Shown piece by piece: positions 23,501 to 36,637 of a stretch of DNA of 64,000 nucleotides. This stretch comes from Dactylonectria macrodidyma. Its lineage: Eukaryota > Ascomycota > Sordariomycetes > Hypocreales > Nectriaceae. A program made the translations under genes and the position numbers. Location: positions 2,790,001 to 2,854,000 of the forward strand of contig JAGMUV010000004.1 of the NCBI GenBank assembly GCA_020744425.1. The letters are read 5' to 3'. The notes below the pieces were generated by a model. That model was given only the letters and a program-made list of their open reading frames with translations. It did no database searches and was not told the DNA's origin. Every line of letters starts with the position of its first letter. Positions within the stretch are counted from its first letter, which is position 1.

Positions 23501-26500
23501 CTGTGCCTAAGTTACCACAGGACGGGGCAGGACTTGCAGCAGGCTCAGTGCCCCCACCAGGCCAGGATGAACCCATGAGGGCCTCGACTGTTACAACGGA
23601 GTCCTCCGTCAACCATGGTGTTGACCCCACGCCAAAGAACGTCCCGGCTAAAGAAACACAGGCGATTGCTGAGACCGAGCAAGGATGGCACCGTCGCGTG
23701 GGCGAAGAATGCCCGACTTTCTCAGACAGAGGGCAAATTCCGAGACAACGAAGAATCCCTCCACCAGCGCCGTTGTTGCTCCGCAGGACAAACATGGTGC
23801 CTATGGCAATTCAGGCTGAACCGTCACCGCTCGAGTCTCCCGAGCACGCGCTAGCTATGATTCAAGAGCAGCTTAGAAAGCTAGATGACCAAGACAGAGG
23901 ATCGGCTAGTAGTGGACAACGAGACAGAATGACCCTCCTCGCCAACCTCGAGACGGAGCTGGGCCAACAAGAGCACCAATGGCAAGGGCTCCGAGGAACG
24001 CTCATGGTTAGGGACTCGCAATCGACCCTCGGGGGCACACCGAAGTTAGATTCACTGCACATGAGCGTTAGACGATCCTTTGCGACACCACTGACAGAGG
24101 ACGTTCTGCAGCCTGCCTCCCTTACGAAACAGGTATCCCGGCAACTGCTCTCGGAGCAAGTGGTTGACAACACTGGACACCCCTCATCTCAAACTACATA
24201 CCCCACCCATACCGACATGTCGCAGCAAGCATTGGCCCAAGACCAGGCCGCATACGTGGGCACCCGAGCGCACTTATCGACTAGGGCGGCAGACAATAAT
24301 GGAGGCTTGCAGGTTGCGGGCTCGCACGAGCCTGTATTTCCGTCGAGCAAGAACCCTCCTCGAGGCATAGATGGCGCTGGAAGCGAATACGACCGAGAGC
24401 CAAGGGTTGTGCATACACACCCTGGAAAGACGCTGTGGTGCCCCATTTCATCCAATACAGCAGCCTCTGGAGCATCTCTTTGGACCCCGGCAACTAAACC
24501 TGTGGTTCGAGAGACTGTGCCTGACCAAATTACTACAGACGTGGTCCGACGTCGGCTGGACAAGGGCTTGGAGCCGCTGACAATCGAGAGTACAAGTCTC
24601 TGGGAGAAGTCTATGTCTGAGCGGCGATTTTCGCAGCACGGACTCTGGCGATCTACAACGCGGCCCGTCTCTGGGGGCGAGACCCCGCCGCAGACTCAGC
24701 CTGCGCTGGAGGGAGCAACGGATTCTGTCATGAAGCCAGCGAAGGAGGAGCAGCAGGTCCATCGGCAAACAGCGCAAAGGCCCCCACGGAAGAGCAAGCG
24801 TATCACTATGCTACCAGACATTCTAGAGAGCCCGAAGCCTCTCGACAGGCGCGGGACTATGGGGATCTTCCAATTCCCGTGGGGTGAGATGTCAGACACA
24901 CCCTCTGTCCCAGCTCGGCCATTGACGATGATGGCTATGGCTGGCACAATGACGACGGGGCAGGGGCGGGAGCAGCCTGGAGCGGACAACTGGAATGCAG
25001 CTGGCTCAAAGTCATTCTTCGAGGACTATGAGGCGGAGGAGGACGGTGATAGCGACTACGGGAGCTTCTCCGAAAGCGACGACGAAGACGACGATGATGG
25101 ATTTGATGAGACAGTGTTGTGGGAGATTGCTAGCCTTCTCAAGCCCAGCCAAGAAAGAAGTGGCAATAGCGTCTTATCCCCCACCAGGGGCACTCCCCAC
25201 CAAGGTCCCCAGCGCGGAGAAGACGGCGCTACCGACAAGCAGGCAGATGGCGCGGAATTTGTGAGGAGGAACGACCCTGAAGCCATGCGGTTTATCACTA
25301 CTAATTTCACATCGTCAGAGACCAAGTCGCCAAGCACACCCGTCAGAGCCTTGACGGGCACAGCTAAACTCCGGGCCCCGCCAATGACAGCGGGGACAGC
25401 AAGGGACGAAAGCACACCAAGGGCTGCAAGCGCGTCACCACGCAGTGACGGCCCCCACGCCACCGCGACGCCAATGGACAAGCCAATGGAAACAGACCAG
25501 GGCCCTGGGCGCTTCTATGGATTTTTGCATGGATTTTTACAGGGCCGCGAAAAGCCTGTTGCGCAGACGAGCACGAGGGAGGGCACGGCTAATGCCAATC
25601 TGAACTCGGCAACCGATGCCGCGACAAGCCTGTCGCCGAAGCCCGAGCATCGACAGCGAGGTGGAGGTGGTGGAGGCGCTGCTTCATCAATAAGCAACTC
25701 CGAGGAGTCTGACGTTTGCCCTGTGCCTCTCAACCGCCTGGCTGGCGCGCCAATGACGACGGCCACCTCCGCTCATGAGACAGGCGTTGACCAGCGACGG
25801 CCCATTCTGGGCACCCCTTCTGTGAGCCCCATCCCTCGCAATCCCGGTCCGGCTCAGACAGGCCCTCACCACCCTCACCAAACTGAGGTTGCGCACCCCC
25901 CCGTCGCGGCCTGGACATTGAATTCCGTGGAGACGGAGCAGCCACCCCGCCAGGTTCCAGCGCGTCCGCTTCCCCCAAGGGTTTTGTTGCCCTCCGCCGA
26001 TAAGTCCGCCAACGCCAACGAGGACGTTTCTATACAAACTGCCCCCTCCGCCGGCTCTGCAATCCTTTCCAAGTCTTCCCTCTCATCAAACTCTCAATCA
26101 AACTCGCAATTGTCGCCATTGTCCGCAGTGTCGACCCAGAATCTCGTTCCCCAGCAACAGAGCCTGCTCCGGAACGCCAACTACTTATCGCTTGCTGGTC
26201 CGATGGCCATGTTGTGGTCCCCCCCAAGCGCTCCCATCCTGCGCCCCTCCAAGGGGCTCTCTCAACCTGACACCGCAATCTGGAATTCCTATCTCCCAAT
26301 CGAAAACGCTGCTCGCGTCCAGGCACGCAAGGCCGAGCTCCCTTCGCTTCAGAGTACCTCGCTTTGGGCCCAGCCGCCGTCCAAGAAGGCCGCCGGGCCT
26401 TCTCTCGACGGACTCTGGAGTCCAGTTTTTCCCCAGGATTTGTCGGTCGCGCCGCCGGCCATGTGGGCGCTGCCTCCGGTGATTGAGCCAGTTTCCTACG

Positions 26501-27846
26501 GTCTTGAGCAGCCCGATGCGGAGTTGTGGTCCAAGTATCTCCCTGGCCATGACGAAAGCCCGCGAGTGAAGCCCCGAGAGGCTCAACCTGCCACCATCAC
26601 AAGCCAGGCTATGTGGACGAAGCCTTCTGCCGGAGCCATGGTTGCACACAGCGCTGGACCCCTGTGGACTGCCCCCAAATCCTCTAGCTCGACTCCCACT
26701 GAGGCGGTCAGTTTTGGCTTGTGGGCGCCTGCTCCCGCCGCCACTGAAGTCAAGGAACCCGTGGGCTTGTTTAGCCTCAGCCATCAGCGCTCCGATTTCC
26801 GGACCTCGTCACTATCTCCGGCCGCGCTCGACATGGCTCGGAAACCCCGAGCCCCGGAGCAACCATTCTCGGACTTTGGTTTCACGCATCTCTGGAACCA
26901 GGCTCCGCTCTGGGACGCCGCTGCCACTGCCGCGGCGGTCAAGATGCAGCGCGAGATTGACGAGCTGGTGCTGGAGGGTTTGTTTAGCCTGAACCATCGC
27001 CGCACCAATTTCCGCACCACATCCGAGGCGCCCGCTGCACTGGACACCAAGAGCAAGGCGCGCATCTTGCAGGACCCTCTGCCGAAGCTCACCTCAGATA
27101 GCCTCTGGTCTGTGCGTGATCAGCCCCCTGCACCGGTTGCGCTAGACTGGCTCGCCATCTCGTCATCCAAGCCGAGGGCCTCGTCGCTCGCTTCATCCAC
27201 CGCCTCGTCGCAGGATTCGGAGTTCTTATTCATGGGCGCCGCCTCGTCTTCCACCGTGGCCTCGTCTGTGGCTTCGTCGATTACTTTCGACGACGCTGCT
27301 ACGAAGCCGGCCCGTCGCGTGGAGGCGACTCCGGCGCAGTGGCTCGCAGCCCTGGAAACTGCCATCTCCGCAAGCAGGGATGCCGCGACCCCGGCCAGCA
27401 GGGACCAGGCGCTCGACAGTTCGGAATCTCCATCCTCTGCTTACCAACTCTGGTCCAAGCGCGATGATGAATTAGCCGACTATGCCGCTGATGACAATTC
27501 CATGTGGCGACCGCCATCGTCACCGACCAACCGGTACCTGATGCTCACCCCGACTCCCGGGGAGCTGGACGACACTCAACTCCGTGCCTCGGCGGAGACT
27601 CTGCGTCGCACCGGCAAGATTCACGCCCGGCCTCCGCCTCCGGTCTTTCATGGTTCCTCCGTATCGGCCTTTACTGCCGGGGTTAGCGACACCCCCCGCG
27701 ACTTCAGCGCGCAGGCGCTCTGGACATCGGATCCTGTTACTGCTGCAGCCGCCACAGCCAGTGCCACGATTAAGGAGGAGAGGGCGTGGCTTGACAAATC
27801 GCTCCGACGGAAAATATCCCTGGTCTGGTCGGTCGCCTGGGATTAA
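20575..27846 (+). CDS. giant predicted multi-pass membrane protein with LW-repeat tail, function unknown
   Basis: Exons 20575-20624, 20681-21242, 21298-21385 and 21431-27846 give 2371 residues. The ATG lies in CACCATGG. Residues 1 to about 245 hold roughly seven hydrophobic segments (for example VSIAAFTFGLVV, LVLVTFLVTSALW, FLRLILGAVFVGL, LLTIVGLLIWTG and GLSILIAILTLF). The remaining 2100 residues are low-complexity, rich in S, P, T and R, with an acidic patch (SESDDEDDDDGFDE, about residue 1448). From about residue 1236 to the end, short motifs of the form L/M/I/V-W followed by S, T, A or polar residues recur about twenty times: W1236, 1251, 1291, 1306, 1829, 1851, 1879, 1896, 1912, 1933, 1962, 1979, 1998, 2055, 2061, 2126, 2241, 2259, 2331. 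The protein ends SLVWSVAWD. Topology suggests a membrane anchor with a cytoplasmic, unfolded scaffold tail; that is inference. I do not recognise the family. Confidence 0.8.
26764..27045 (+). repeat. internal 23-codon duplication in the LW-repeat protein
   Basis: Residues 2012-2034 (GLFSLSHQRSDFRTSS...) and 2083-2105 (GLFSLNHRRTNFRTTS...) are near copies, encoded at 26764-26832 and 26977-27045, spaced 71 residues apart. Both end in PAALD. The copies differ at synonymous and conservative positions, so the duplication is old and its protein sequence appears to be kept. Confidence 0.85.
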
Positions 27847-30800
27847 ACTGAATTGGACCCTGCGGGGGGCTCCTGACCTCGGAGTGGGGTGTCGGTTGGG
27901 GGATGCCTTGGGGGGCATCCTCGGGATCTCGGGGGTGCTAGTATGACGATAATTACAAAGCACGAGGGCGCGTGGACAGCGCATGGACATGTCACGATTT
28001 GGAACCATTCGGAAAAATTGGAAATCCTCAACAAACGATTGTATGGGGGAATTATGGGCGATGCAAATGCAAATGCACGCACCTACTATGGGATGACGCA
28101 AGCGACTTTGGAATTGGTTTTTATTTTCTCATTGGGATTTGATTTATTTGCCCATTGTATACCAGCGTTCACATCATGAAAGTACCTAGCAGTACCAATA
28201 ACCTAGCCAGCGAAAGTCAAAAAAGCATGGATTTTTTTTGTTCTCCTCACTATTGCATCTTCAAAATTGCCTATTTCGGTCTCTGTTGTGAAAGTCTTAG
28301 TGTAAAAAAGCTGAATGTCGTGTGATGTTGGACCCATCTTCAGGTCCGTCTAGGATGCTTAAAAATCGTTGATTATTTTTTCCATCCTATGAGGCTAGTT
28401 ATGACGTTACCGGCCGCGGTCGTGTGATGTATTGACTCTTTCTCTATTTTTTTTGTGGTTCGGTACCGGTTGTCCGTGGCGGCTTTGCATGTCCGGCAAA
28501 AAGTCACTTCACCTGAGCGCGGGGAGTTATTCCCGTGGCCTTGAAATCTGGCGTGAGATGGACAAGGGAAAATGAAAAACAACCAAAAAAGTGAAGCGAA
28601 AAACAGGCACAATAGGCTTCAACAAAGGCGCCGAGTGGGTGGTGTTGACATGGTCCCACGGATACGGCCGGGCACTTTTCTTTTCTTGTCAGGCCCCGAG
28701 TTTTCTAATGCACTCGGGGGCGGGGCGTGTGATGATGAGAGAGTGCGAATGCGACGAGTTTGCGTGGGGAATTTCCATATTTGCTAGGTATGCAGTCGCT
28801 CTGCAGAGACCCCTCCCGTGAGAGCGTGAGCTATGAGAAGGGCCGTCGCTATGCGTGCCTTATCATTGTCTCTCTTTCTCTCTCTCTCTCTCTTTCTGTT
28901 CGATTTCTGGCTGCGAGGTGTAGATACGCCAATTGGATATCGCGGGAACAGGATGGTTGGTGTTTGGACAGGCTTCGTCCCGGCGGGCCGCGGATAATTT
29001 ATCTGCGGGTGGTGGTGATGGTAAACTGGTTGGTGGTATGCTCGAGTTGGTTCCACAGATATGCTTCCCTGGTCTAAATGTTGTTTGTTCATCATCATGT
29101 TATTGTTGGCCCTTCCGAGGAGTTGCACTGGAGCTGTATCAAGCAAGTACGCAAGGGTTGGTCTCGTCGCGGAGCTGAGATGAGCGCAACCATCTCACAT
29201 CCATGCTGCTGCTATCCACGCTTCATACATCAAGTCTTACGTAAATACATCTTCTTATGCCATATTGTACGAGTCTTGTTTAATTGAGAATGTCCCATCG
29301 ATTGAGTGTTGTGGGGAGAAACGAGCGAGTCTCCGGTGTCGACATCATCACAGGATGCGGATGAATCCAACCAACAGCATATCTAAACAGCATGAAAAAT
29401 TGCTGCATGCATATATCGATGCGTAGCAGGGTCCCTTCTATACTTTCACATTGTACTTGATAAGCATGGTACGATTTCTCATGACATGTTGCAACATCAC
29501 ATAGCAATGTTCTTCCCACACCCCAAAGACGACACATCCACGCGAGCATCACCGAACCATCTACAAACCAGCAACGATCCTTGCCGAGCCTGTCTTCCCC
29601 TTGTCTTCCCCCTCTGTTCTAAAGCGAATCCCCCAACCTTACCAATACAGCTTCTCACATGAGTAGCACAAGTCCGACTCCCACACCTTATCCGTCACCT
29701 CCCATGATGAGGCCCGGGACATTATTATAGGCTCAGATGCTTTCTCGGCCATCTGGCTTCCGTCACTGTTCACCAGGGCCCCTCTAGACATCCACTCGAG
29801 CCAGCTCTGCTTGGCGCATCCAGTATTCCCATGGTGGCATGGCCCGTCAGTTGGTGACTCAACTCCCAACTCTCATTCGCACAGCTCAACTCGAGGTTTG
29901 CAGGCAGTAAATCATCATGGCGTTAAAGCTCTATCCATGCATGCAATCATAAAAACAAACAGCGTATAAAGCATACGCGTAATGCGACGTGAAAACCTTT
30001 CACTTCCTTCTTCCCCTACACCTCTCCCATCTCCCATCCCCCCATTTCCATGTGTTTGCCCTGCCGAACCCAGCCTGTATGTTATCCCAAACCCCGAAAA
30101 GTCGAAAAAAAGTACCCCTTGCGTTCCATGAAAATTTTAGTGTGCTGCTTCTTCCCCTTCGTCTTCCTTATTGCTATTCGCCTTCTTTTCTTCCTCTCTT
30201 GTAGCTGTTTTCATTGCATGCGTGTCTCTCGCCCCCTACTTGCTTCTCTTCCCCCATTGCGGTGCATGGCATGAGTTCGTGGCAAAAAGTCGTCTTCCTT
30301 GCTGAGAGAAAGGACATCATCTTCTCAAGCTTGGAGAGCATGGTCTTTCTACCCCACCTCGTTTCCTCCCCTTTAATAATCGTCAAAGCATTAAGGCGTG
30401 CCAGAAGGACACTGATAAGAGAGAAATGAACAAAAGAAAAGTGACGTTTCCTCGTACCACACAAAGAGAACAACACAAGAAAATAAACCGTTAAAAATAT
30501 AACCCTCACAAGTTATACCTGTGTGAACAAGTATCGACATCCATCGCCGTGGCGTTTGTTTGTCCTGTCTACTTATTACTTGTGAGGGGCTCATTAGGGA
30601 GGCGTATCCTCGTAAAGGGCATGTATGTATGTATGCTCCCAGAAGGGGTGCCTCTTGAGGTCGTCCATTTGGCGTGCATGTCGTGACCGAATGACACTTT
30701 CGTGAGCCATCATGGCTTCGTCATCACCACCGCCATTGAATCGGCAGGGCTAACGTAACCAGCGCTGTCAAAGGGATACCATCAGCCAAAAATAAGTATT

Positions 30801-31047
30801 TTCAGTTCAACAGTATCCAGACAGGGTCGAGAGTATGGGGTACAGGTGGTAGACTGCCATAATGTCGTGGCTCCCCAGGTCTCACTTCGCCCATCGAAGC
30901 GGGTGCCCTTTCAGCCATGTTGATGTAATCAAACAAAATCCCCGGGTCTCCGAGACCATCGCTATGCAAACAAAATTCCACAAAATCTTTTATACACGCT
31001 CATGCAAGAGTGCAGAGCACCTGTCAATACCTCCAACAGACTGACGT
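27847..31047. other. convergent intergenic region
   Basis: 3.2 kb lie between two converging genes (LW-repeat protein on +, Byr4-like on -). It holds poly-T/A runs, a CT microsatellite and CATG/TATG repeats near 30621-30640. One minus-strand frame (29639-29869) looks superficially protein-like, but it has no ATG start and is listed under rejections. No RNA gene is recognised. Confidence 0.5.
28869..28897 (+). repeat. CT microsatellite
   Basis: An almost pure TC dinucleotide run lies in the convergent intergenic region. Confidence 0.85.
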
Positions 31048-34000
31048 TCAACCGACTGTCATCATCTGCATCCGTTGGGGAAGACCAGAGGGCGAGTTGT
31101 CCGTTGACGTGCCCTCGATAAGGGAGTTGTTTCCGCGGCTTCTGACTGCTCGTCGCGGTGGACTTGAGCCTGGATCGTCAAAGACTCGGGTGAAGGCGGG
31201 ACTCGATTCGAGTTGGCGTTCGTGTCTTGGCGTTCGCGCGGGGCTCTGGGTGATCTGGTCTGCTCTGCGGATGAGATCTGACAAGGCATCGCGTAGATCC
31301 CCTGCCCGCTTCACCAAGGCTTTAAGGCTGTTGGTGTCAAAATGCACCTTGCCATCGTTAGGTGATGTCTGTTCAGGTTGGGTGCGATGCTGCATAGCTT
31401 CCATAACGGACCGGACAACTCCGGATACATCATGAGCTTTATGGAATCGGTTCTCGGGCGTTCGAGGGCGGCTCGACCGGTTCGACACATGGTTGACATC
31501 ACCCGGTGGCCAATTACCAAATATGTCATCGTCGGGAGAAAAAACGGATCGTCGCCTAGGAGAGTGTCGCTCCCGTACTACCGCGGTCTTCGACATTGCG
31601 GGTTCGTGGCCATCAAAAGCAGCATCTAATCGGTTCATGGAGTGTGCGTCAAATCCGTCGTCACCAAAGCGTTCATCAATGTCAAAGGCGTCAAAGTTGA
31701 TCGAAGATGTTGACTTCTGGTCATCATCTTCTTCTTCCTCTGCCGAGTCTTCGTCCGGTGAAGCCAGGGCAATAATGCCCTCGGCTTCTTTCCACAAGCC
31801 TCGCTGTGACCCCTCAAGCATGTCCATGTCTCGACCATGACGGCAGAGGCGTTTCAAATCGTTAACGAGGAGAGAAAATTCTCGAATATGTCCCGAGTGG
31901 GCTTTGACGCTTGGCTGCGTCGCTCGGATCGACTCTGGAACTGCGAACACTTTGTCATCTCTGTCACCATTACTCATGCTGCCGCCGCCAAACTCGAAGT
32001 CATCATCCCAGTCCTCACTGACTGGCTTCGTCCCCATTCCCCAAGTGCCATACTTGGCTCCGGGGGCTTTCTGATCATCAGGGGATTCGTGAACGACAGG
32101 GACACTTTGGCTGCGAACGTGAGTCGGCGTGGGCCCCTTCCGGATCGCCGAGCGGCCACCTCTAGAGTCCATCTCTTGCTTTGCATACGCAGTCTTTGGC
32201 CGCGGGGATCGCCCTCCTGTGGAGTCGTATTTGTCGTGGGCTGGAGGCTCGCTCCAGTCGAAGAGATTGCTGAGCGGTCGTTCGCTATGGCTGTCGCTGC
32301 CGTGCGTGTCGAGAGTGCCGTTGCCGCTAATATTGGCAAGAGCGAGTCGCACGTTGGGATTAATTCTTCTCGAGTTCAGTGAGCTACCCTTGGAGGGAGG
32401 CGATAGAGGACTGCAAGGAAAATCGTCTTCCCTTGCCCAGTCTTCGTCAAAGTCGTCATCTAAGGATATGCGATTGAAGTCTTTGGTGGGGATTGAAACA
32501 TCACGGGGTGAGGAGTCGAGCCTGAAACGGGGCCCAGACATATCACGGCGCGCGAAGCTAGCCTCATTCCGGTGGACTGTGCGGACAGGCGTGGGGACGC
32601 TTTCGTCCTCCTCCATAATCTTATCGTCGTCGTCCCACGTCCGACCGAGTATTTCTTGGATGGATAGGCGCTTCGTCTTGCCGTTGCCAGCGGTGCTTGG
32701 TGGCGATTCATCATACATTGACTCCAAGGGTGTTTCAACCGCCCGTGCGCGACCGGATGCGACCGTCCGCAGAGAGTCAAACATTGTGTCACTCTTGAAG
32801 TCAGTGTCGTCGTCGTCTCCCGATGTGCAGTCCCGAGTGTCCGCCTCGGAACTCTCCATCGTTGATGTTCTGTCGTGTTGCGGCGCTCGAAGTTGTGACA
32901 TCGCGGCAGAACTGGTTGAACTTCCAGAGGGTTGATTAGGTCGAACTTGGTGAGTGGGCACTCCGCTGGAAGACCCTAATCGTGACGCATCCACATGAAA
33001 ACTGGGAAGTCTTGAAAGCGGGGGGATAGGCGACGACGAGTTCCTTTTACGCGTTCGCAGCGACGAGATGGTAGCTGAACCAAGCGCCAGCCCTTGCCGG
33101 GAAGGCGATGCTGGCGAGATGGCCAATTCTAATGGCGGATTGGCTAGAGATTCTGCGCCGGGCTGCGCGCCTGTGAGTGGCTCTGACACATGTCGCTTAT
33201 TTCCGATTCTGGGCTCAGCGCCTCGCTTGGGCCGACGGATACTGCCCGAGGTCTTAGACACCCAATTGTTCGCTGACGTGAATGGCATTGAAATGGACTT
33301 TCGTGGTAATCTTGAGGGCGTGCCCTCGGGGGATGGTTTTGATTCCTCAATTGGCGCAGACGCAGTTGTGTGACGGGGCGCTTCCTGGATATCTGCGGCG
33401 GGTAACAGTTTTGATGACGCCGAGGCGCTAGACACCATTCTTGGCTTAATAAGATGGGCTCGGTTGCGGTGTTCGTCGTCGTCAGTGGTGATGCGCTTCG
33501 AATACACCAGTCGCACATGCGGACTGAGATCACCAAAACGGCCGGGACTCGCCCGTGAACTCACACTAGCCGTCTTGGTGTGGAAAAATGAAGTCCATCC
33601 ACTTCTTGTGGTTGATCGTGCCGGGGTTGCGATCGGGGATGGGGCAGGGAACTCGTGGGGTCGGGGATGATCACCGAATGAGAGCTTGCGAGGCTCTGTT
33701 GGGGTCGTCACGGTAGAATCAACTTGAAATCTCTGGAGTGTTGCAGAGCGCTGATGGCTCGTCGCAGGTCGTCGCAGAGTCGGTAGATGGGACTTCGATC
33801 GCCGACCTGATTCGGCGTGTTCTTCGCGATACTGAGTCGATGTCGATCGCTTGACGAGCTTGTTCGGGGGGAGGGAGGGTGCAACCGAATCAGAGGGAAG
33901 GATCGGGGCGGCAGAGCCGTGAGAGAAGATAGAGGGACTATCCGGACCTATGCTAGATCTGGGGCTTTCGTGACGGGACAATGGGCGGATGGACAAGCGT

Positions 34001-34704
34001 CTCATCCACGATCCATTTGAAGAAATTGAGTCTCTAGACTCGGCAATGGGGGCCGGTGACTCGGATTGCCGAACGAAAGACGACTTCCTGCTGCTAACCT
34101 TGGGAGGCGTCGGTTGAGCTTGCGGTTGGGGTGGTCGTTGGTAGCGGGAAAGAGGAGGTCTTGAAGCCGTAGAGGGTCGCGGGAGGCTATGATATTGGGA
34201 GGTCGCGTGGGGGTTCGACGCGGTACTCGTGGCGGGTCGTGAGAATAGGAAGTTGGTGGCTCGAGGGCGAAATGTCGGCTCGCGATCGCCGGAAGTTCGT
34301 CTACTGCGAGTGGTGGAAGGTCGGACTGAAGCAGAGGAAGCGGAGTTTGGTTCGGTAGGTTGGCCGAAGACCAAACCGCTGGCCGCTGCAGCAATAGCAG
34401 TGCCCGTTCCAACAAGCTAGAAATGGATACAAGGTCAATGATGGCTGTAAAAGGGCAACTAGTAGGCAAGCCACGGCAGAAAGTTTGGGCAGCGGCAGAT
34501 GATCAAATGGGGCAAAGTATATTGACAAACGTGGGAATTTGGTGTGGAACGTGGTGATGGTGGGCTGGTTGGTTATGGTTTGGTGTTGACTGCCTTACTA
34601 CCTTAGGTAGGCTTGCGAGGCTTGCGAGGTACGGGTTGTGGATTGCGGGATGGGGAAAAAGGATGGGCGACGGTCAACAAACTTACACTTGGAACGGCCT
34701 GCAT
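31048..34704 (-). CDS. Byr4/Bfa1-like subunit of the septation/mitotic-exit two-component GAP
   Basis: The main exon is 31048-34416. It opens directly after a TTTCTAG acceptor, and a 6-codon first exon (34687-34704, ATG CAG GCC GTT CCA AGT) joins it in phase across a 270-base GTAAGT...TAG intron. Total 1128 residues. The N-terminal two thirds are S/P/R-rich and disordered. The family resemblance is in the last third: acidic W-D-D motifs (DEDWAREDDF and SEDWDDDFEFGG), then VPESIRATQPSVKAHSGHIREFSLLVNDLKRL and GLWKEAEGIIALASPD. This order matches Byr4/Bfa1 (ByrA in Aspergillus) as I recall it; no search was run. With a Bub2/Cdc16-type partner these proteins form the GAP for the Spg1/Tem1 GTPase at spindle pole bodies, holding back septation or mitotic exit. 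The WDDDFEF-type motifs are thought to bind the GTPase. The gene itself is certain; the name is moderately so. Confidence 0.65.
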
Positions 34705-36615
34705 GATTGCGAGGGACTCAACTCAGGCGAGAGAGAAGGCAGCGGCAAGCATTCTAGGGGAGGGTGACGGTGATTCTGGAGACGGACGGAATGCGCATCG
34801 TCAAGCCATGGACTGAGGATTGACTTGTACTGGCGTGTGTAGCCCCAATGTTGAAGAAGCGTTGTAGCGATGCAACCACACCCCAAATTGCCTTTGAATT
34901 CCGGGAACGGCGATGGGGCAGGAAAGGGTGAGGCGAAACGAGATCAGACGGAAAACAAGTTCGACGACGGCTCGGGGCGACGAGGCTGCGCGCTGGTCGG
35001 TGCACTCGCTATGCGGTTGTCGTGCGCTCTGGTTCCTTGGGAGACAGACTGCCGACGACGATGAGGCCGAGGACAACGACGAGGGCGAGGGAAAAATCGA
35101 GGGCGCGGCGGGGGGGGGGAGCACGAAGGACGCGCCGGCTGAAGGTGAAGCAGCCGCGTGATGGAGAATTGGAGATCTGAAGCCGCCGCCACGGGAACGC
35201 CGTTGGGAGCGTGTACGAGGGGGGACGAGGGGGGGAATGGGTCGGTTTCGGGTATGGGCAAGATCAGCTCGAAGAAGAGAAACAGAGGGAGGAGAAGAAA
35301 GAAAGACAATATGCGATCTCTCTTCCTTTTTTTTTCCAGTTTGCTCTCCAAATCCCCTAACCCCTGGTTGGAAGAAGACGAGTTGACTGGTCGTGGAAAG
35401 AAAACCAGCTGCGAGGAATCAAGCCCAAGCAACGCAGGACAAGTCGGAGACGACGACAACCAGTACACAGCGACCACGGACCACTGGTCGGAGACAGCAG
35501 CAGAAAGCGGCACCCGCAACATCCACTCAAAAATGACACCCGCGGACCAAAGCACCAACAGCCTGCGACCTGGAGATTGCAAGTGAGATTTGGGCGAGGA
35601 CGGATCGTCTATGCAGGGATGAGCATCAAGCCCATGAGCCGGGGCCCCCCCAGGGCTTCAGCGGGCCATCGTCCGCCTATTCCCCTCTCTGTGTCTCTTT
35701 CTCTCAGGCATCAAGGGCCCCTAGGCGTCTCTTTCCAGGGCGCTGTGCTATAGTAAGCATCACGGAAGGTACCCCCGGACGGGTACAGCTTCTCCCCCCC
35801 CCCTCCCCCGAGACGCCGAGACGGCGGCGGGGTCCAGGGCTTGCGACTTCTGCAGGTCTGCACTTATTAGCGGGCGGAGCCACTGAATGTCTAGCGCCTC
35901 TGCGGGCCTATAGCGGGCGGCCCAAACGACGCTGAGGTGTGCACCTGTGGCCCTGTGAGGTGAGTTGTGGGCTTTTGCGGCGCGCTGCGGCGCTGCGCCT
36001 ACAGCAGCCCACAGCAGGCTTGAGGCCGCAGCGTACATTGTACCTGGCGCATGATTGGGTGCGCGGCCTGGCACTGGGTCCGTCTCAGCAGCACGAGAGA
36101 TTGATGCTTCTAGATCGAGTGGAGGGCAGCAAACACTTGAAATTGAATGACAGCGAAGCGACATGCTGTGCCTTACATCGTACAGTAGTGAGATGGGGAT
36201 TGTCTTCGGCGCGCGGTAATAATAATTATTTTTAAAATTGAGATTGTACCAAGCTCATGCACACGGATAGGAGACAAGACTGCAACATGTGAGGCACTGA
36301 GGAATTGAGAACTCGGCGCTTCTCACCCTCGGTGACTCTCCGCCTGTAGTTCTCGGTGGTCGCGCGCTCCGTATCCATTCGCTCATGACACCATGCCGGG
36401 CAGACCCAGTCAATATCAACGGTACCTACAGACGACACAGACGACAACATGAGGTCCTGCTATTTTCCAAGAAATAAAGTGAGCCCGTTCCATCTGGTAA
36501 TTTTTTTTTTTAGCGCCTGCAGACAGGCCGCCTCCTCCATTTGCCGTGGCCCGTCCCATGCCATGTACATCATGGCACAACGACAAGAAACGTACAATTC
36601 GTGCAAGGCGCACTT

Positions 36616-36637
36616 ACACACACACACACACACACAC
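36616..36637 (+). repeat. AC dinucleotide microsatellite
   Basis: Eleven uninterrupted AC units lie in the large gene-free region. Confidence 0.9.

Noticed and set aside
29639..29869. Minus-strand frame that looks protein-like (CHHGNTGCAKQSWLEW) and ends beside a GTAAGG donor
   Set aside because: A stop codon lies just upstream and the first in-frame ATG leaves under 50 codons. I found no partner exon that continues it convincingly.
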